DNA of 64,000 nt. Source: Sclerotinia nivalis (lineage: Eukaryota > Ascomycota > Leotiomycetes > Helotiales > Sclerotiniaceae). The translations under genes and the position numbers were made by a program. Under the pieces are notes generated by a model. It searched no databases. It was not told the DNA's origin and was given only the letters and a program-made list of their open reading frames with translations. Shown here piece by piece: positions 37,350-48,755 of this stretch. Position 1 is the first letter of the stretch; every line of letters begins with the position of its first letter. Location of the stretch: positions 496,001 to 560,000 of the forward strand of contig JAPEIS010000004.1 in assembly GCA_029531795.1 (NCBI GenBank), in the 5' to 3' direction.

Positions 37350-39130
37350 GGTGGTGTTTTGTTGTTATTGGTAATAAGGGGTGGTGATGGATTGGATGTA
37401 GGGATTATTTTGTGGAGCGGAGGGAAGTTTGAGGTGGGATGGATGGGGATGGATATGGTGAGGTGAGGTGTTGAGATGAAGGTGGTATGGTGATGTGATG
37501 CGATTGTGGTTATGGAGGTGGGTGATGATATGAAAAGAAAAGTATTTGTAGAGATATTTCGGAATGGGAAAGAAGAGATCTTTCGGGAATAGAAATGAAG
37601 AGGGGAAAACGAGAGAAGTGGGTATAGGAGAGATGGGCCGTGACAAGATCATTAGGTAGGTAGGTAGGGTAATGAGATGGAGAGAGCGTAGGTTTGAGGA
37701 ATGGATGCTACCTACTTGGAGAGTGGGAGTGAAAGTGTAGCAGTAACTAGACGGGTGTTTGATAGGAAGAATATTGGGAATTAAAGTGAGTAGATGGGTG
37801 TTGGAAGTAGCCGAGTATACAAGTTTTCAGCGGGAAAGAGATCAAGATTGGAATTTGAAAGGATATATTGTATATTGATGGAAGGAAATTCTGCTTTTGT
37901 ATGTTAAAGAGGAAAAGAGTACAAAGGACAGGGATTTGGGATTTTGCTGGTGGGCTTTATATGATTTTGGGTTGGTTGAGGGCTTAGAGGGAGAGAGAAA
38001 GGGAGGTGGAGGGGGGAGGGAAAGAGATGGAGAAGTAAATGGATATTAGAGGGGAATTTGTTGAGGGTGAAGAAGGGAAAAGGGGAAGGGGAGGAGGAGG
38101 TGGAAGAGGTGGGTGAAGTAGACGGGTATTTGATGGGAATTGGAAAATGGGGATAGGGGAAACGGAGATGAAGAAGGGGATGTGAGGAATGCAAGGAAAT
38201 GGTGGGAGAGAATTGGTTGATTGATTTTGAGAGGTTGCTGAAGAAGGTGACTATAAATGTAAGGTATGAAAAGTGAAGCATAAGGGAAAGGGGATAGATA
38301 TCGAAAAATTAGGAAATAAACTTACAGGATAAGTTTAAGTGATAACTTTGGAGCGTGAAAAGATTTAACTGAGAATGCGTAGAATGAATGGGGCTGGTCG
38401 AGTTTGTTGCAGTGAGGTAGCTGAGGGAGATGAATCGTGATAGAGATAGGCTCTATGATTAGGAAGAGGGATGTTGATTGGGTGGAAGATAATGGATAGA
38501 AGGAGAGATAAATGGGTAAATTGTATAAATATAAGAAATATAAGGAAGTTGAGAAATGGGTTTGAAGAATAGATTTGAAGGGTTGAAAGATGAAAAATGA
38601 TTAATGGGAGCCAGCGTCCAGGGGGAATATAGAGGGAGGATTGAGAGGTGGTTGAATAGGATATTATCACTAAATTTCTGAATTCTGATCAAGTAGAGAT
38701 GAGGGAGGTAATAGATATGATAAAATGAAACTCCAAATAATAGAGGGAAAAGGGAATGGAGTGAACTGATCGTTATCATTTTCTGTTCTAATATTCTATC
38801 AGATTGAGTTGGATAGGATTGGTAATGTGGTATATGATGATATAGTGATATAATAAGTTGGTATTAATAATGAAGAGGCTGCGTCGGAAGGAGAGGGGAG
38901 TTTTTGGGGTGTAGGAAGTTAAGAACGGGGGGTTGAAAGAAGGGGGGGAGTGGGGAGAGAAGAGGAATTGATAGAAGGAGAAGAGAAAATAAGAGAAGAG
39001 GGAAAGGGAGATAAAAGCGGTATTGAGGTATATGCTTTTATACCTGTCTTTGGTTGGGGATAGGATGAAATGGAATGAACAAGAAAGAGGGAAAATATGA
39101 GAAGTACATTGAGAGCGTCTGGAGATCAGA
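37350..39130. other. Purine-rich (+ strand) spacer
   Basis: Over about 1.8 kb the + strand is dominated by G and A, with runs such as GGGAGAGAGAAAGGGAGG and GAGGAGGAGGTGG. Pyrimidine runs are nearly absent. This is visible by eye; the exact skew was not calculated. Confidence 0.65.
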
Positions 39131-39984
39131 GGATAAGGAGGAAGGTTCCAAGGGACAAACAGATAAAAAGGAAGGATGTTTGTCTACTCACTTGTACTCA
39201 ACCACCTAAGTCATGCAGAATACATACGGGCTGTATGATGTGAGTTTTGAGTGTAAAATGCTATGCTAATGAGTCTTGACCGGTAGTGTGTTGATATGAT
39301 TTTCGAAAATTCTTCAACATCTGCGGGTTCGCGGTTGAATGCGAGGGTTGTGAAAATTGCTGCAATTGCAGTTATTTGGGATCGAAATACCACCTCCTCC
39401 TCTTCAGATTCCAGCTCTGGTGCAGCTGCGTTGAGTTTTGCATCGATAGCACTGGTAGCAGTGAGATTTTGTTCGCTTCAATGTGGTAATATGGATATAT
39501 CATATGATGTGAAGAGTATGTATTCGACTAGAGAGAAATATAATATTTTACTAGCAAATATCTTGACTACTGCGCGCAAGACTTCCCTCTCAATAGAAAT
39601 GACAGATAATTGGGGAAGCCAAGACATCCTTTTGGCCGGTTTATGTAGAACATTGTACAAGTCAGTCCCAAGACACCACTGAAGTCTTGGGATAGAATAC
39701 TTGTTAATCTCGGTTCAATAACTGGCGCTGGATGACTGGATTGCCACTTGGCTGCAGAAAAGAGACTCTAAGATGCTCTTGAAGAGGTAGTTCCTACATA
39801 CTGTAGATCTGACACCGAGGTCTAAGTAGAGGTGAAGCCCTACTTTTCTGATGGTATCAAAACAATCACCAGACATATGATGATCGATAGTCCAGTCTCC
39901 CAAGCAAGTGATCGGAGAGATTATTCCAAACAGAGCGTATTTCGGACTTTGAACAAATTGTACCTAACTAGTAGGTAAAACCGA

Positions 39985-40200
39985 CCTCGGTATCATCTTC
40001 CTGTTACCCGGAACTCTCAACACCAATAAACAGAACAAATCCGATAATCGGACACATCCGGAACGAAACTCGGAAACATTTCCTGGCGCAAAAAGAGGCC
40101 ATTCATTTGTTTACTTCGACTTCATCGAGTAATGCCTCGGCTTATCAAAAGTCTAGGCGATAACAGATAAGAGGCGTTTCTACGCTTTCTCGACCCGAGG
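39985..40200. promoter_or_regulatory. Three CCTCGG/CCGAGG elements upstream of malate synthase
   Basis: CCTCGG occurs at 39985-39990 and 40135-40140, and its complement CCGAGG at 40195-40200. The nearest is about 650 bp before the malate synthase ATG. CCTCGG is the known core site of the FarA/FarB (CTF1) fatty-acid regulators, which induce beta-oxidation and glyoxylate-cycle genes in Aspergillus and Fusarium. The sites are seen; regulation is inferred. Confidence 0.5.
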
Positions 40201-40850
40201 ATAACCAAGGGTAGCCTTTTACAAGCATTACAGGGCTGGAAATGTACGAAAGGAAGCTCTCTCCACATGCAAAAGAGATGAATTCATCATATTACCAGGT
40301 ACTTTCTTTGAACATTGTATTGTTGAGGAGGATATCTCATTTTGTAGCTACTCAACAATGTGTTTCCATATTTATATTTTATATACGTATTACCATATAT
40401 GATGAGATAGTGAACAATGTCTTTGACTAAATAATATCAAGACGACATCATTTATTTGTCAAAGTGTATGATATAGCGATAAAGATTATCACATTGAGGA
40501 ATGAAGTACAAACAAACAAACCATTAAAAACGTAAGGCGGCGATTACCGAAAGAGGTATTACCCCACATTCACAAGCTCAAGTTTGAAGGCTTCTAACCA
40601 AAAGCTATCTCTCCCCTCCATCCGAATGCATGCTGCTCTTGGGGAGGAACTTGCATGCCGAGTGGCTCCTCATTGCCGCGACCAAAGCTGCTAATATAGT
40701 CATATTTTCCTCTTATTTCCCCTCTACATCTTCGAGTCTTTAAGTTTCTTTCACATCAACTACATCTCTCAATTCTTTTCCGTTTGGTATCTACAAATCT
40801 ACGATATCAATTCTTACATCTCTCAATATACCCATCCCATAGCTTACAAG

Positions 40851-42610
40851 ATGTCTCTAATCGATGCTCAATTACAGGGCGTGAACATTTCCGGAACTAT
40901 TACCGATTTCAATAAGAAGATACTCAGTAAAGATGCCGTTGCATTCCTCGCCCTCCTTCACAGATCCTTCGATGGTACCAGAAAAGAACTTCTTCAACGC
41001 CGTGTAATCAGGCAAGCAGAACTTGATAAAGGTTCTCTACCAGATTTCCTCCCAGAAACAAAACATATCCGTGAAAATGATGCTTGGAGGGGAGCACCAC
41101 CTGCACCGGGATTGATCGATCGTAGGGTGGAAATCACTGGTCCAACTGATAGGAAGATGGTTGTCAATGCTTTGAATTCAGATGTTTGGACATACATGGC
41201 AGATTTCGAGGGTACGCTTCATCGATTCCAATTTCTTTCTTGATATCCAAGTACTAACTTCTTCAATAGATTCCAGTGCTCCAACATGGGATAATATGAT
41301 CAACGGACAAGTCAATCTTTACGATGCGATTAGAAAACAAGTCGATTTCAAAATAGGAGAAAAGGAATATAAACTTCGAACCGATCGTACACTTCCCACA
41401 CTCATCGTAAGACCTAGAGGCTGGCATCTTGATGAGAAACATTTTACAGTAGATGGAGAACCAATCTCTGGCAGTCTTTTCGATTTCGGCTTATACTTCT
41501 TCCACAATGCTAAGGAATTGATCAGCAGTGGACTTGGACCATATTTCTACCTCCCAAAATTGGAATCTCATCTCGAAGCTCGTTTATGGAATGATGTATT
41601 TAACCTCTCTCAAGATTTCATCGCCATCCCAAGAGGAACCATTCGAGGAACAGTTTTGATCGAGACCATCCTTGCTGCATTTGAGATGGATGAGATTATT
41701 TACGAACTCCGTGATCATAGCGCTGGTCTCAATTGTGGAAGATGGGATTATATCTTCAGCGTTATTAAGAAATTCCGCAACAACCCCAATTTCGTTCTTC
41801 CTGATCGATCGGCTGTAACTATGACCGTTCCATTCATGGATGCATATGTTAAGCTATTGATCCAAACATGTCATCGAAGACAAGTACATGCCATGGGTGG
41901 AATGGCCGCTCAAATTCCTATCAAGAATGATAAAGCCGCCAATGATAAGGCAATGGAAGGTGTATATGCGGATAAAATCCGTGAGGCCCAAGCTGGTCAC
42001 GATGGTACATGGGTAGCTCATCCAGCACTCGCATCTATCGCTTCCGAAGTATTCAACAAACACATGCCTACCCCCAATCAAATGTTCGTTCGTCGCTTAG
42101 ACGTAAAGATCGGACAAAACGATCTCTTAAATATGAATGTCCCTGGCGCTGTCACTGAAGAAGGTATTCGCAAGAACCTGAACATCGGATTAGGATATAT
42201 GGAAGGATGGCTCCGAGGTGTAGGATGCATACCTATTAATTATTTGATGGAAGATGCTGCTACAGCAGAAGTTAGTCGTTCTCAATTATGGCAATGGGTT
42301 AAACATGGTGTTAGTACCGCAGAAGGAAAGAAGGTGGACAAGGCTTATGCGTTGAGATTGCTTAAGGAACAGGCAGATGAGTTGGCGAGTCAGGGGCCTA
42401 AAGGAAATAAGTATCAATTGGCCGCGCAATATTTCTCGGGTCAAGTTACTGGAGAGGATTATGCGGATTTCTTGACCACGTAAGTACAACCCTTTATTTG
42501 ATGTTTTCCTGTGGTTTTCATTTGGAAACAAATTGCTAACATAAATGACTAGGCTTCTTTATAATGAGATTACCGCGGTGGGACACTCATCGCCTGCTTC
42601 TAAATTGTAG
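40851..42610 (+). CDS. MLS1: Malate synthase, peroxisomal/glyoxysomal
   Basis: Exons 40851-41211, 41270-42479 and 42553-42610, with introns 41212-41269 and 42480-42552, give 542 aa, the normal eukaryotic length. The malate synthase A signature [16 protein letters not shown] lies at about 268-283. The catalytic arginine region IVRPRGWH is near 167-173. The last 17 residues come from the third exon and end in SKL, a canonical PTS1 peroxisomal targeting signal; an unspliced reading would stop before it. The enzyme condenses glyoxylate and acetyl-CoA to malate in the glyoxylate cycle, letting the fungus grow on acetate and fatty acids. The upstream CCTCGG cluster fits fatty-acid induction. The A. 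nidulans orthologue is acuE. Confidence 0.97.
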
Positions 42611-45389
42611 TTTGGTTGGTGGGTCTCTAGTAGTTTATAGGCGTTGGGTTTTGATAATATCAGATTGTAAAATGAATTTACACAAAATATCATGAAAAAT
42701 GAATTATACGAGACATTAATTTTCTTACTATTTTCGTGAGTGAGTTTGATTATTTCTTCCTTTAAATTAACCACACCAATACCTCTTGCTCCTACTCCTG
42801 CCACCAAATAAACAAAGCGATTGTATGGTATGCACTTCGATGCAGTTGAGATGCAGTGCGATACATGCAGAGAAAATTGGCGAAACGTGAACATGAACGT
42901 GAGATGTCAGTCGAACGGCCGATGTAGGAGAGGAGGGAGGGAGGTCTTTGGTGAGGTGCGAGGTGTGAGTTGTGGGATACACAAGGCGGGGTATGGGATA
43001 TGGGGTACGAGGTAAGCTGTGTGGTTTTGATGTGGAATTTTGATGTGGAATTTGGATAGTGTATGGTAGAGGGTAAAGATCAGACGGAGAGTTTATGAAT
43101 GAATTGAATTGAAATGAAATTGATATTGATTTTGGGTATAAAATGTAAATGAGCATGCAGATGAAAGAGTAGTTTTGTTTTGTGACTCTGTGAGTGTTGA
43201 AAGGGTTGGTAGGGGGGGTTTAGATATTTTTGGATTATGGATTATGGATTTTATTTTTAGATTTTTGTCCTATGTGAGAGAGGCTTTGTGTTATGGTGTA
43301 TTGCAGGTTGTGATGACTTGGGGTAAAATCTCAATGGATGGATGGATGCAATACGGGAGAATGGTCATGTTGAATACGAAACAGGATAGAAAACTAAGGA
43401 GTGAGGGGCAAATGTGGAGTGGGAAGAACTTTGAGGGGTTAATGGATGGATGGGTGGATGGATGAATGGGTGGGTTTGTTTGCATTGTTTGTCTTGTTAT
43501 TTGTTGTTTGTGATGATTGTACTAGGTTAGGTGTACCGAAAGGATTGAAGAGGTTTGCCTTGTAGGAATTCCATCACTAGCATTCAAATCTATATACATA
43601 AAATTCGAATACTATATACCTTGAAACTGTCTATATGCAAACAAGCATGATATGATATATATGAATCTCACAGCCTCAACTCCTCCATTCTTAACCTTAT
43701 ACCAGGTAGGTACCTAGTAGGTATTCAATACCGATCTAGAAATCAGCCTCAACTCCATTTCTATCTCCATCCATGGAAAAAACATGGCTTCTATCATACG
43801 AGTACCAAATTCACCATCAGCCCATCAAGAATCCATCATAGAGCCTTTAGAAGTGTCGTCAGATTTGTGTTACTCTCGGATGAAGTCTGATGCTTGGCAA
43901 GCCTTGCGAAGATTAATTATTTTTCTTAGGGAGCCCCACTTGCACTTGTAAAAGTCTGTAAATTCAAAGTCTTGCAGATATGTTTAAGTTCTCTGTGCGA
44001 ACGGGTTTGTCGATCATGATGATGTCTGGAGTTAGAGGGGAAAATGGGAAAGAGATTCACTTATCACTTATGTTTGTTTGATTGGCAAGTTGTTCACTTC
44101 ATCATTGCCCTGCATTGCCCTGCATTGCCCGGTCCGCCTTGTCCTGCCCTGCAAATTCAATATCATTCGGAATGCAGCACGAGAGCTATCTCAAGTGACC
44201 GAATGAATTATCTTCCATTCACTCGGAAGTTTTCTATCACGGTGTACGAGTACAGCATGATGTGATGTGGTGCAATGTGGTGGATCGTTCATAACTTTCG
44301 TAAGTTCGTAAGATTCGGTGAATCTTTGGTCTGGTGTTACTTCCACCACTTTCACTACAGCTGCTTGCTGTTCAAGTACTACCTACTCAAGGATGAATTT
44401 CATATTCCAAGGTTATCGAAGATTTTCTTGGTCCATAAGCAAAATCTTCTCGGGCTCTTTTCTTTCCTTTGAGGGGTTCTATATTTGATATGGTTATCTT
44501 TCTACTATAACTTTTGATTTTGATTTCTTTTATTCAGTTCTTTTCCTATCAATCAGAATTAAGATGATTCGAATCCAATTTTGATCTTTCTCGAGGATCA
44601 CCTAGATATCTATTGGTATTGGTATATAATACTAGGTGGTATATATTAAAAATCCACAACATACATCCATATATCAATCAACCACCTATCTATCTATCAA
44701 GGTAGAAGGTAGACCATCCGACTTCAACAATTCTTTCCTTTTTTTCACATATTTGACTTTTTCTATCCGATTGCCAACTCCGGCATTCTCAACCCAAATC
44801 CATTCAAAATTCTCCTCCAATCATTTCATTCTTCTACATCCTTCCACCAATTCTTGGACACTTACCTCACTAAGAATACTACTTTGAAAAGTGGAAGGGG
44901 TATCCAACAAGGTGTTTTTATTCACCTTTTGATTCACAACATCCAAACCCACATCATCAAGCACCAATTAACAAACATATAAACTGGGGGATCAGATAAT
45001 TTAATTAATACCTACCTATCTAACCTGGTATTTTCTTCCAATTTTTTATCCCCTACACGGAAAAGACGGCTTATTCAGCTATCAAGGTGCTCACGATCGC
45101 TCCCATCGAGGGAAGACTTTTTAAGATTCTCAAGTTTATAAGGATTTCATATTTTGAAAGCTTGATCGAACCTTTTTAAATACATACAACATAAAAGGTT
45201 TCTGTCAGATAAGCTTTTTCTTCTTTTTTGAACCAAGTTGTTGTGTCTGTCGATCTTTGATCTTAGCTATCACATCATATCAACTGGTGGTGATCATCTA
45301 CCCAGCTTCATCTCTTCAAGTACAATTACAACTGCAACTGCAACGCGACAAACTTCTCCCATCGGTTTCTCGCATCTTCAATCAACAAG
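42611..45389. other. Intergenic region between malate synthase and the ZIP gene
   Basis: No supported gene in 2.8 kb. It includes ATGG-rich stretches (about 43330-43465), a CATTGCCCTG triplicate (44104-44133) and the ZIP promoter and leader on the right. Short open frames here look random. Confidence 0.5.
44104..44133. repeat. CATTGCCCTG tandem repeat
   Basis: Three near-perfect 10-bp copies, read directly. Confidence 0.75.
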
Positions 45390-46652
45390 ATGACCGACTT
45401 CAATCCCCATATGGTTGATTTGGACACTGTTGATCCAACGGCTGTCATCTGCTATCTCGAACTCGGTGAAAATGAGTACAATGGAAAGTTGGGCGCGTAA
45501 GTGGATTCTTTCCTTTCCATCACTCTCTTCATCAAGTACTAACAAGATCATCATAGTCGTATCTCCGCTCTCTTCGTTATCTTGATTGTCTCATCGGCTG
45601 CTACCTTCTTTCCCGTCATTGCTGCTAAAGTCACTTGGGTTAAAATCAACATCTACGTTTACCTCTTTGCTCGTTACTTTGGTGCTGGTGTTATCATCGC
45701 AACTGCATTCATTCAGTAAGTTCTTCTTCTTCTCACCAGTTTCCCCTCTGGTAAAGTGATTCTAACCATTTCTTTTAGTTTGCTCGATCCAGCTTATGGT
45801 GAGATTGGACCAAACACTTGTGTTGGGATGACTGGCCACTGGGCTGATTACAGCTGGCCACCCGCCCTTGTTTTACTTTCCGTCATGTCGATCTTCATGA
45901 TGGACTTCGCTGCTGAGCAATATGTGGACCGCAAATATGGTTTCGCACATGGTCCAGCCATCGAAGATATTGTCACCGATCAATCTGCTCGTCGCACCAA
46001 CCTCACCCATAACCAACTTCACTCTGGTGATCAAGATCCCAACCTCTTCAACAACATCGCACAAGCTCAAGAATTGAAGGATGGCCCAGCATCCAATTCT
46101 TCCTCTAACGAGAAGGATGTCGAGAAAGTTACCATCTCCTCCGAGATGTCTGAAGAACGTTCTTTCCGCCAACAAATCTCTGCTTTCTTGATCCTCGAGT
46201 TTGGTGTCATCTTCCACTCCGTCATCATCGGTCTTAACCTTGGTACTGCTGGTGACGAATTTACCACTCTCTACCCCGTCCTCGTCTTCCATCAATCATT
46301 TGAAGGTCTCGGTATCGGTGCTCGTATGTCTGCTATTCCATTCCCAAAGCGTTTCTCTTGGCTTCCATGGTTACTTTGCACTGGATATGGTCTCACCACT
46401 CCAATTGCTATTGCCATTGGTCTTGGTCTTCGCACAACTTATAACTCGGGTTCATTCACTGCCAGTGTTGTCTCTGGTGTTCTCGACTCTATCTCTGCCG
46501 GTATTTTGATCTATACTGGTTTGGTCGAGTTGTTAGCTCGTGATTTCTTGTTCAACCCAGATTTGACTCATGATAAGAAGAGACTTACATTCATGATCTG
46601 TTGCGTTCTACTCGGAACAGCCGTTATGGCTCTTCTTGGTAAATGGGCTTGA
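45390..46652 (+). CDS. ZIP-family zinc transporter (Zrt1/Zrt2-like)
   Basis: Exons 45390-45496, 45557-45715 and 45779-46652, with introns 45497-45556 and 45716-45778, give 379 aa. There are about eight hydrophobic helices with a long cytosolic loop (about 140-215) between TM3 and TM4, containing HNQLHSGDQ, a modest His metal-binding patch. The ZIP signature FHSVIIGLNLG sits in TM4 (about 234-244) and HQSFEGLGIG in TM5 (about 260-269); these helices hold the binuclear metal site. TM3 has the typical AFIH-LLDPA (split by intron 2). The protein would import Zn2+ (possibly Fe2+) at the plasma membrane. The early residues up to about 35 are polar and acidic (CYLELGENEYNG), as in fungal Zrt2-like proteins. 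It faces a Ctr copper transporter across 1.4 kb. Confidence 0.95.
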
Positions 46653-47244
46653 TCATCTTGATCTTTTGATGGTTTCTCTCGTGGACATGGTTTCTTACAC
46701 CGGTGATGGATAGTTTATCTAGATGATGGTTTTCATATACCCAAAATGATTTTTTCGTATGCCCCTTGGGGTATTAGTTGATGGAATATCAATGGAGTTG
46801 CACATGCGCAATTGAACTTGGGAGGGATATTTGATTTGATGGAGATGGAGATGAAATTAAAAATGAGGTTGCATAATCTCGCTGAACTTGCATATTCCTC
46901 TTCTTCTTTCTTTCTCTAGTGGACCTTATCTGTTTTTCTTTCACTTTTACTTTACATAGGCACTTGTTTGATGATTTCATGATTTCATGATCGATGATTC
47001 ATCAAATGTATTTGAATGAATGAACTTATAGATAATAGAGCTTGTATTTTGCTTGTATTGCAGTTGTAATGTTATACTGTGATATGCGAAGATGCGAAGA
47101 TGTGAATATAATGGGATTACAGGTGTGCTGTGATGTATATGTAGTGGTAGGTGGTTGATGAAGAGATTATATGAGTAGATGGGTTATTTGAATGTAATGG
47201 TGATGATGAGAAAGAGAAAGAGAAAGAGGTTTTGTTTGATGATG

Positions 47245-47280
47245 TGTAGTAGGTAGGTAGGTAGGTAGGTGGGTGGGAAT
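47245..47280. repeat. TAGG tetranucleotide repeat
   Basis: Consecutive GTAG/GTGG units, read directly. Confidence 0.7.
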
Positions 47281-47747
47281 GGGAGGGGAGGGGAAAAGAT
47301 AGTAGATGAAAGGTAAGAGGTGAGGAAGAGAAGGGGAGGGTATAGAAAGGAGGGGAAAAAGAAAAAGGAGATGTAAGAAATAAAAATAAATTCGAGATAT
47401 AGATATACTTAAGGTATATATATATATCACTATATATATATCACTACTAGATATAGACCACAAACTTTCAAACAGTACAAGTTTTCGAGGTTGTACTACG
47501 ACGGGTAGATGGAGGAAATTTTGAAATTGTGAAGGTAGGTAGGTGGATTGCTGTGATGTGATGTGGTATGATATTATATATACGATGTAATGGATATGAA
47601 GTGTATGATGGGATGGTGAAAGCTTGGCTGCTTGGGTAGCTCGAGATGATGAATTGGATTGGTTAAAGATGTATTACATATCGTGACCTCGATGTCATGA
47701 TATTTTGTTTTGAAGTGTGTTTGATATCTATCTATTTAAACTCTTGA

Positions 47748-47767
47748 CTCTCTCTCTCTCTCTCTAT
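47748..47767. repeat. CT dinucleotide repeat
   Basis: Around nine to ten CT units followed by TATATA, read directly. Confidence 0.7.
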
Positions 47768-48100
47768 ATACAATTCCTTCCTTCTATCTTCGTACCATGT
47801 TTATGTTAATGCTTATGCCAATGCCATGAATGCTAATGCTTTTACCCAACTCCTCTTGCCCAAAAAAAACTAATACAAAAAATAATCACATCGTAATTGA
47901 TTGGGTAATTTAATAATCATGCTTCATTATCGAGTCATAATACCCAAATTCCTTTCTTCCAATCAGAATACCATCTATTCTATCCAGAATAATACGCGCC
48001 CCTTTTCATCGGTCCCATGATCATCATCATTAAATTAATTCCCATAAATCTGCTTGCCTGCCGCAGTACATCTAGGGTGTTTATGTTCTAGAAAGAATGT

Positions 48101-48755
48101 CTAGTGCTCAGATGCAATGACATAGCGACCTAGTGCTAAACTTCCAAGAAATGTACCACCTAAGACGGAGAGGAAATATCCGAGATTCATAGTCATGACC
48201 GCGAGCATACTATATTCAAATTAGTCATTACTCAAACCAAAATAAATGAAGAGAACAAAAAACTCACAGTAACCATCCAACCCCAGCAATAATAGTATCC
48301 ATAACTGCCCTCACAGGATCAACACTCAATCTCCACGGTCTAATCCCCATCGACCTTGTCTTAACCACCATCACATTCTCCTCAATGCCATTCTCACTCA
48401 AAACCATATTCTTCGAATCACTATCCAACGAAATCCGTTCGGATTTTGGTCCTTTTCCCGCAACGGTAACATAACGACGATTGGTTTCTTCGGCGAGCCA
48501 TGCGCTTTCTTTCCAGGCTTTGACGGCGAGTAGACCGCGGAATAGTGTCGCGAGTAAGACGAGAAATATACAGGTTCCGGCGTACCCGGCGTCGGTGCTG
48601 GGTGTCCACATGTTGGAGTAGAGGGCGGTGGTTTTGGAAATGAAGAATGTCATGGACATCATGGACATGTTCATTGTGGTGGTGGTGGTGGTGGTGGTGG
48701 TGGTGGTGTTGGTCATGCCCATGCCCATATCCATGTCTGAGTGTGACATATCCAT
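48101..48755 (-). CDS. Ctr-family copper transporter
   Basis: Exons 48755-48268 and 48209-48101, with intron 48210-48267 (58 nt), give 198 aa. The N-terminal ~40 residues are Met/Asp/His-rich (MDMSHSDMDMGMGM) with an 11-Thr run from an ACC repeat, and a second Met cluster NMSMMSM, the external copper-gathering domain. TM1 is near residues 58-78. A hydrophilic loop follows. TM2 carries the copper-selectivity motif MxxxM (MLAVM, 164-168), and TM3 the packing motif GxxxG (181-185). Without the second exon both motifs would be lost. The protein would trimerise and import Cu+ at the plasma or vacuolar membrane. The short cytosolic tail ends ASEH and lacks a CxC, which may fit a Ctr4- or Ctr2-like role. 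Confidence 0.93.
48683..48715. repeat. In-frame GGT/ACC trinucleotide repeat in the Ctr gene
   Basis: A run of eleven ACC/ACA-type Thr codons on the minus strand gives a poly-Thr tract in the external domain of the copper transporter. Likely to vary in length between isolates. Confidence 0.75.

Larger units (their letters stand above)
35918..40850. other. 4.9-kb intergenic region, purine-skewed
   Basis: No gene could be supported. From about 37350 to 39130 the + strand is strikingly G+A-rich, so minus-strand frames read as Pro/Ser/His low-complexity. A 128-codon frame at 39296-39682 has no recognisable domain. The right end is the malate synthase promoter, with three CCTCGG-type sites (39985-40200). 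Confidence 0.55.
46653..48100. other. Convergent intergenic region, microsatellite-rich
   Basis: Holds the 3' ends of the ZIP (+) and Ctr (-) genes. No gene seen. It contains AGAAAG and GTAG(G) repeats (47210-47275) and a CT dinucleotide run (about 47748-47767). Confidence 0.55.

Noticed and set aside
39296..39682. 128-codon + strand frame
   Set aside because: No domain, no intron signals, Ser-rich composition from local skew.
44560..44590. GATTCGAATCC-like tRNA B-box
   Set aside because: No A-box or cloverleaf fits around it.
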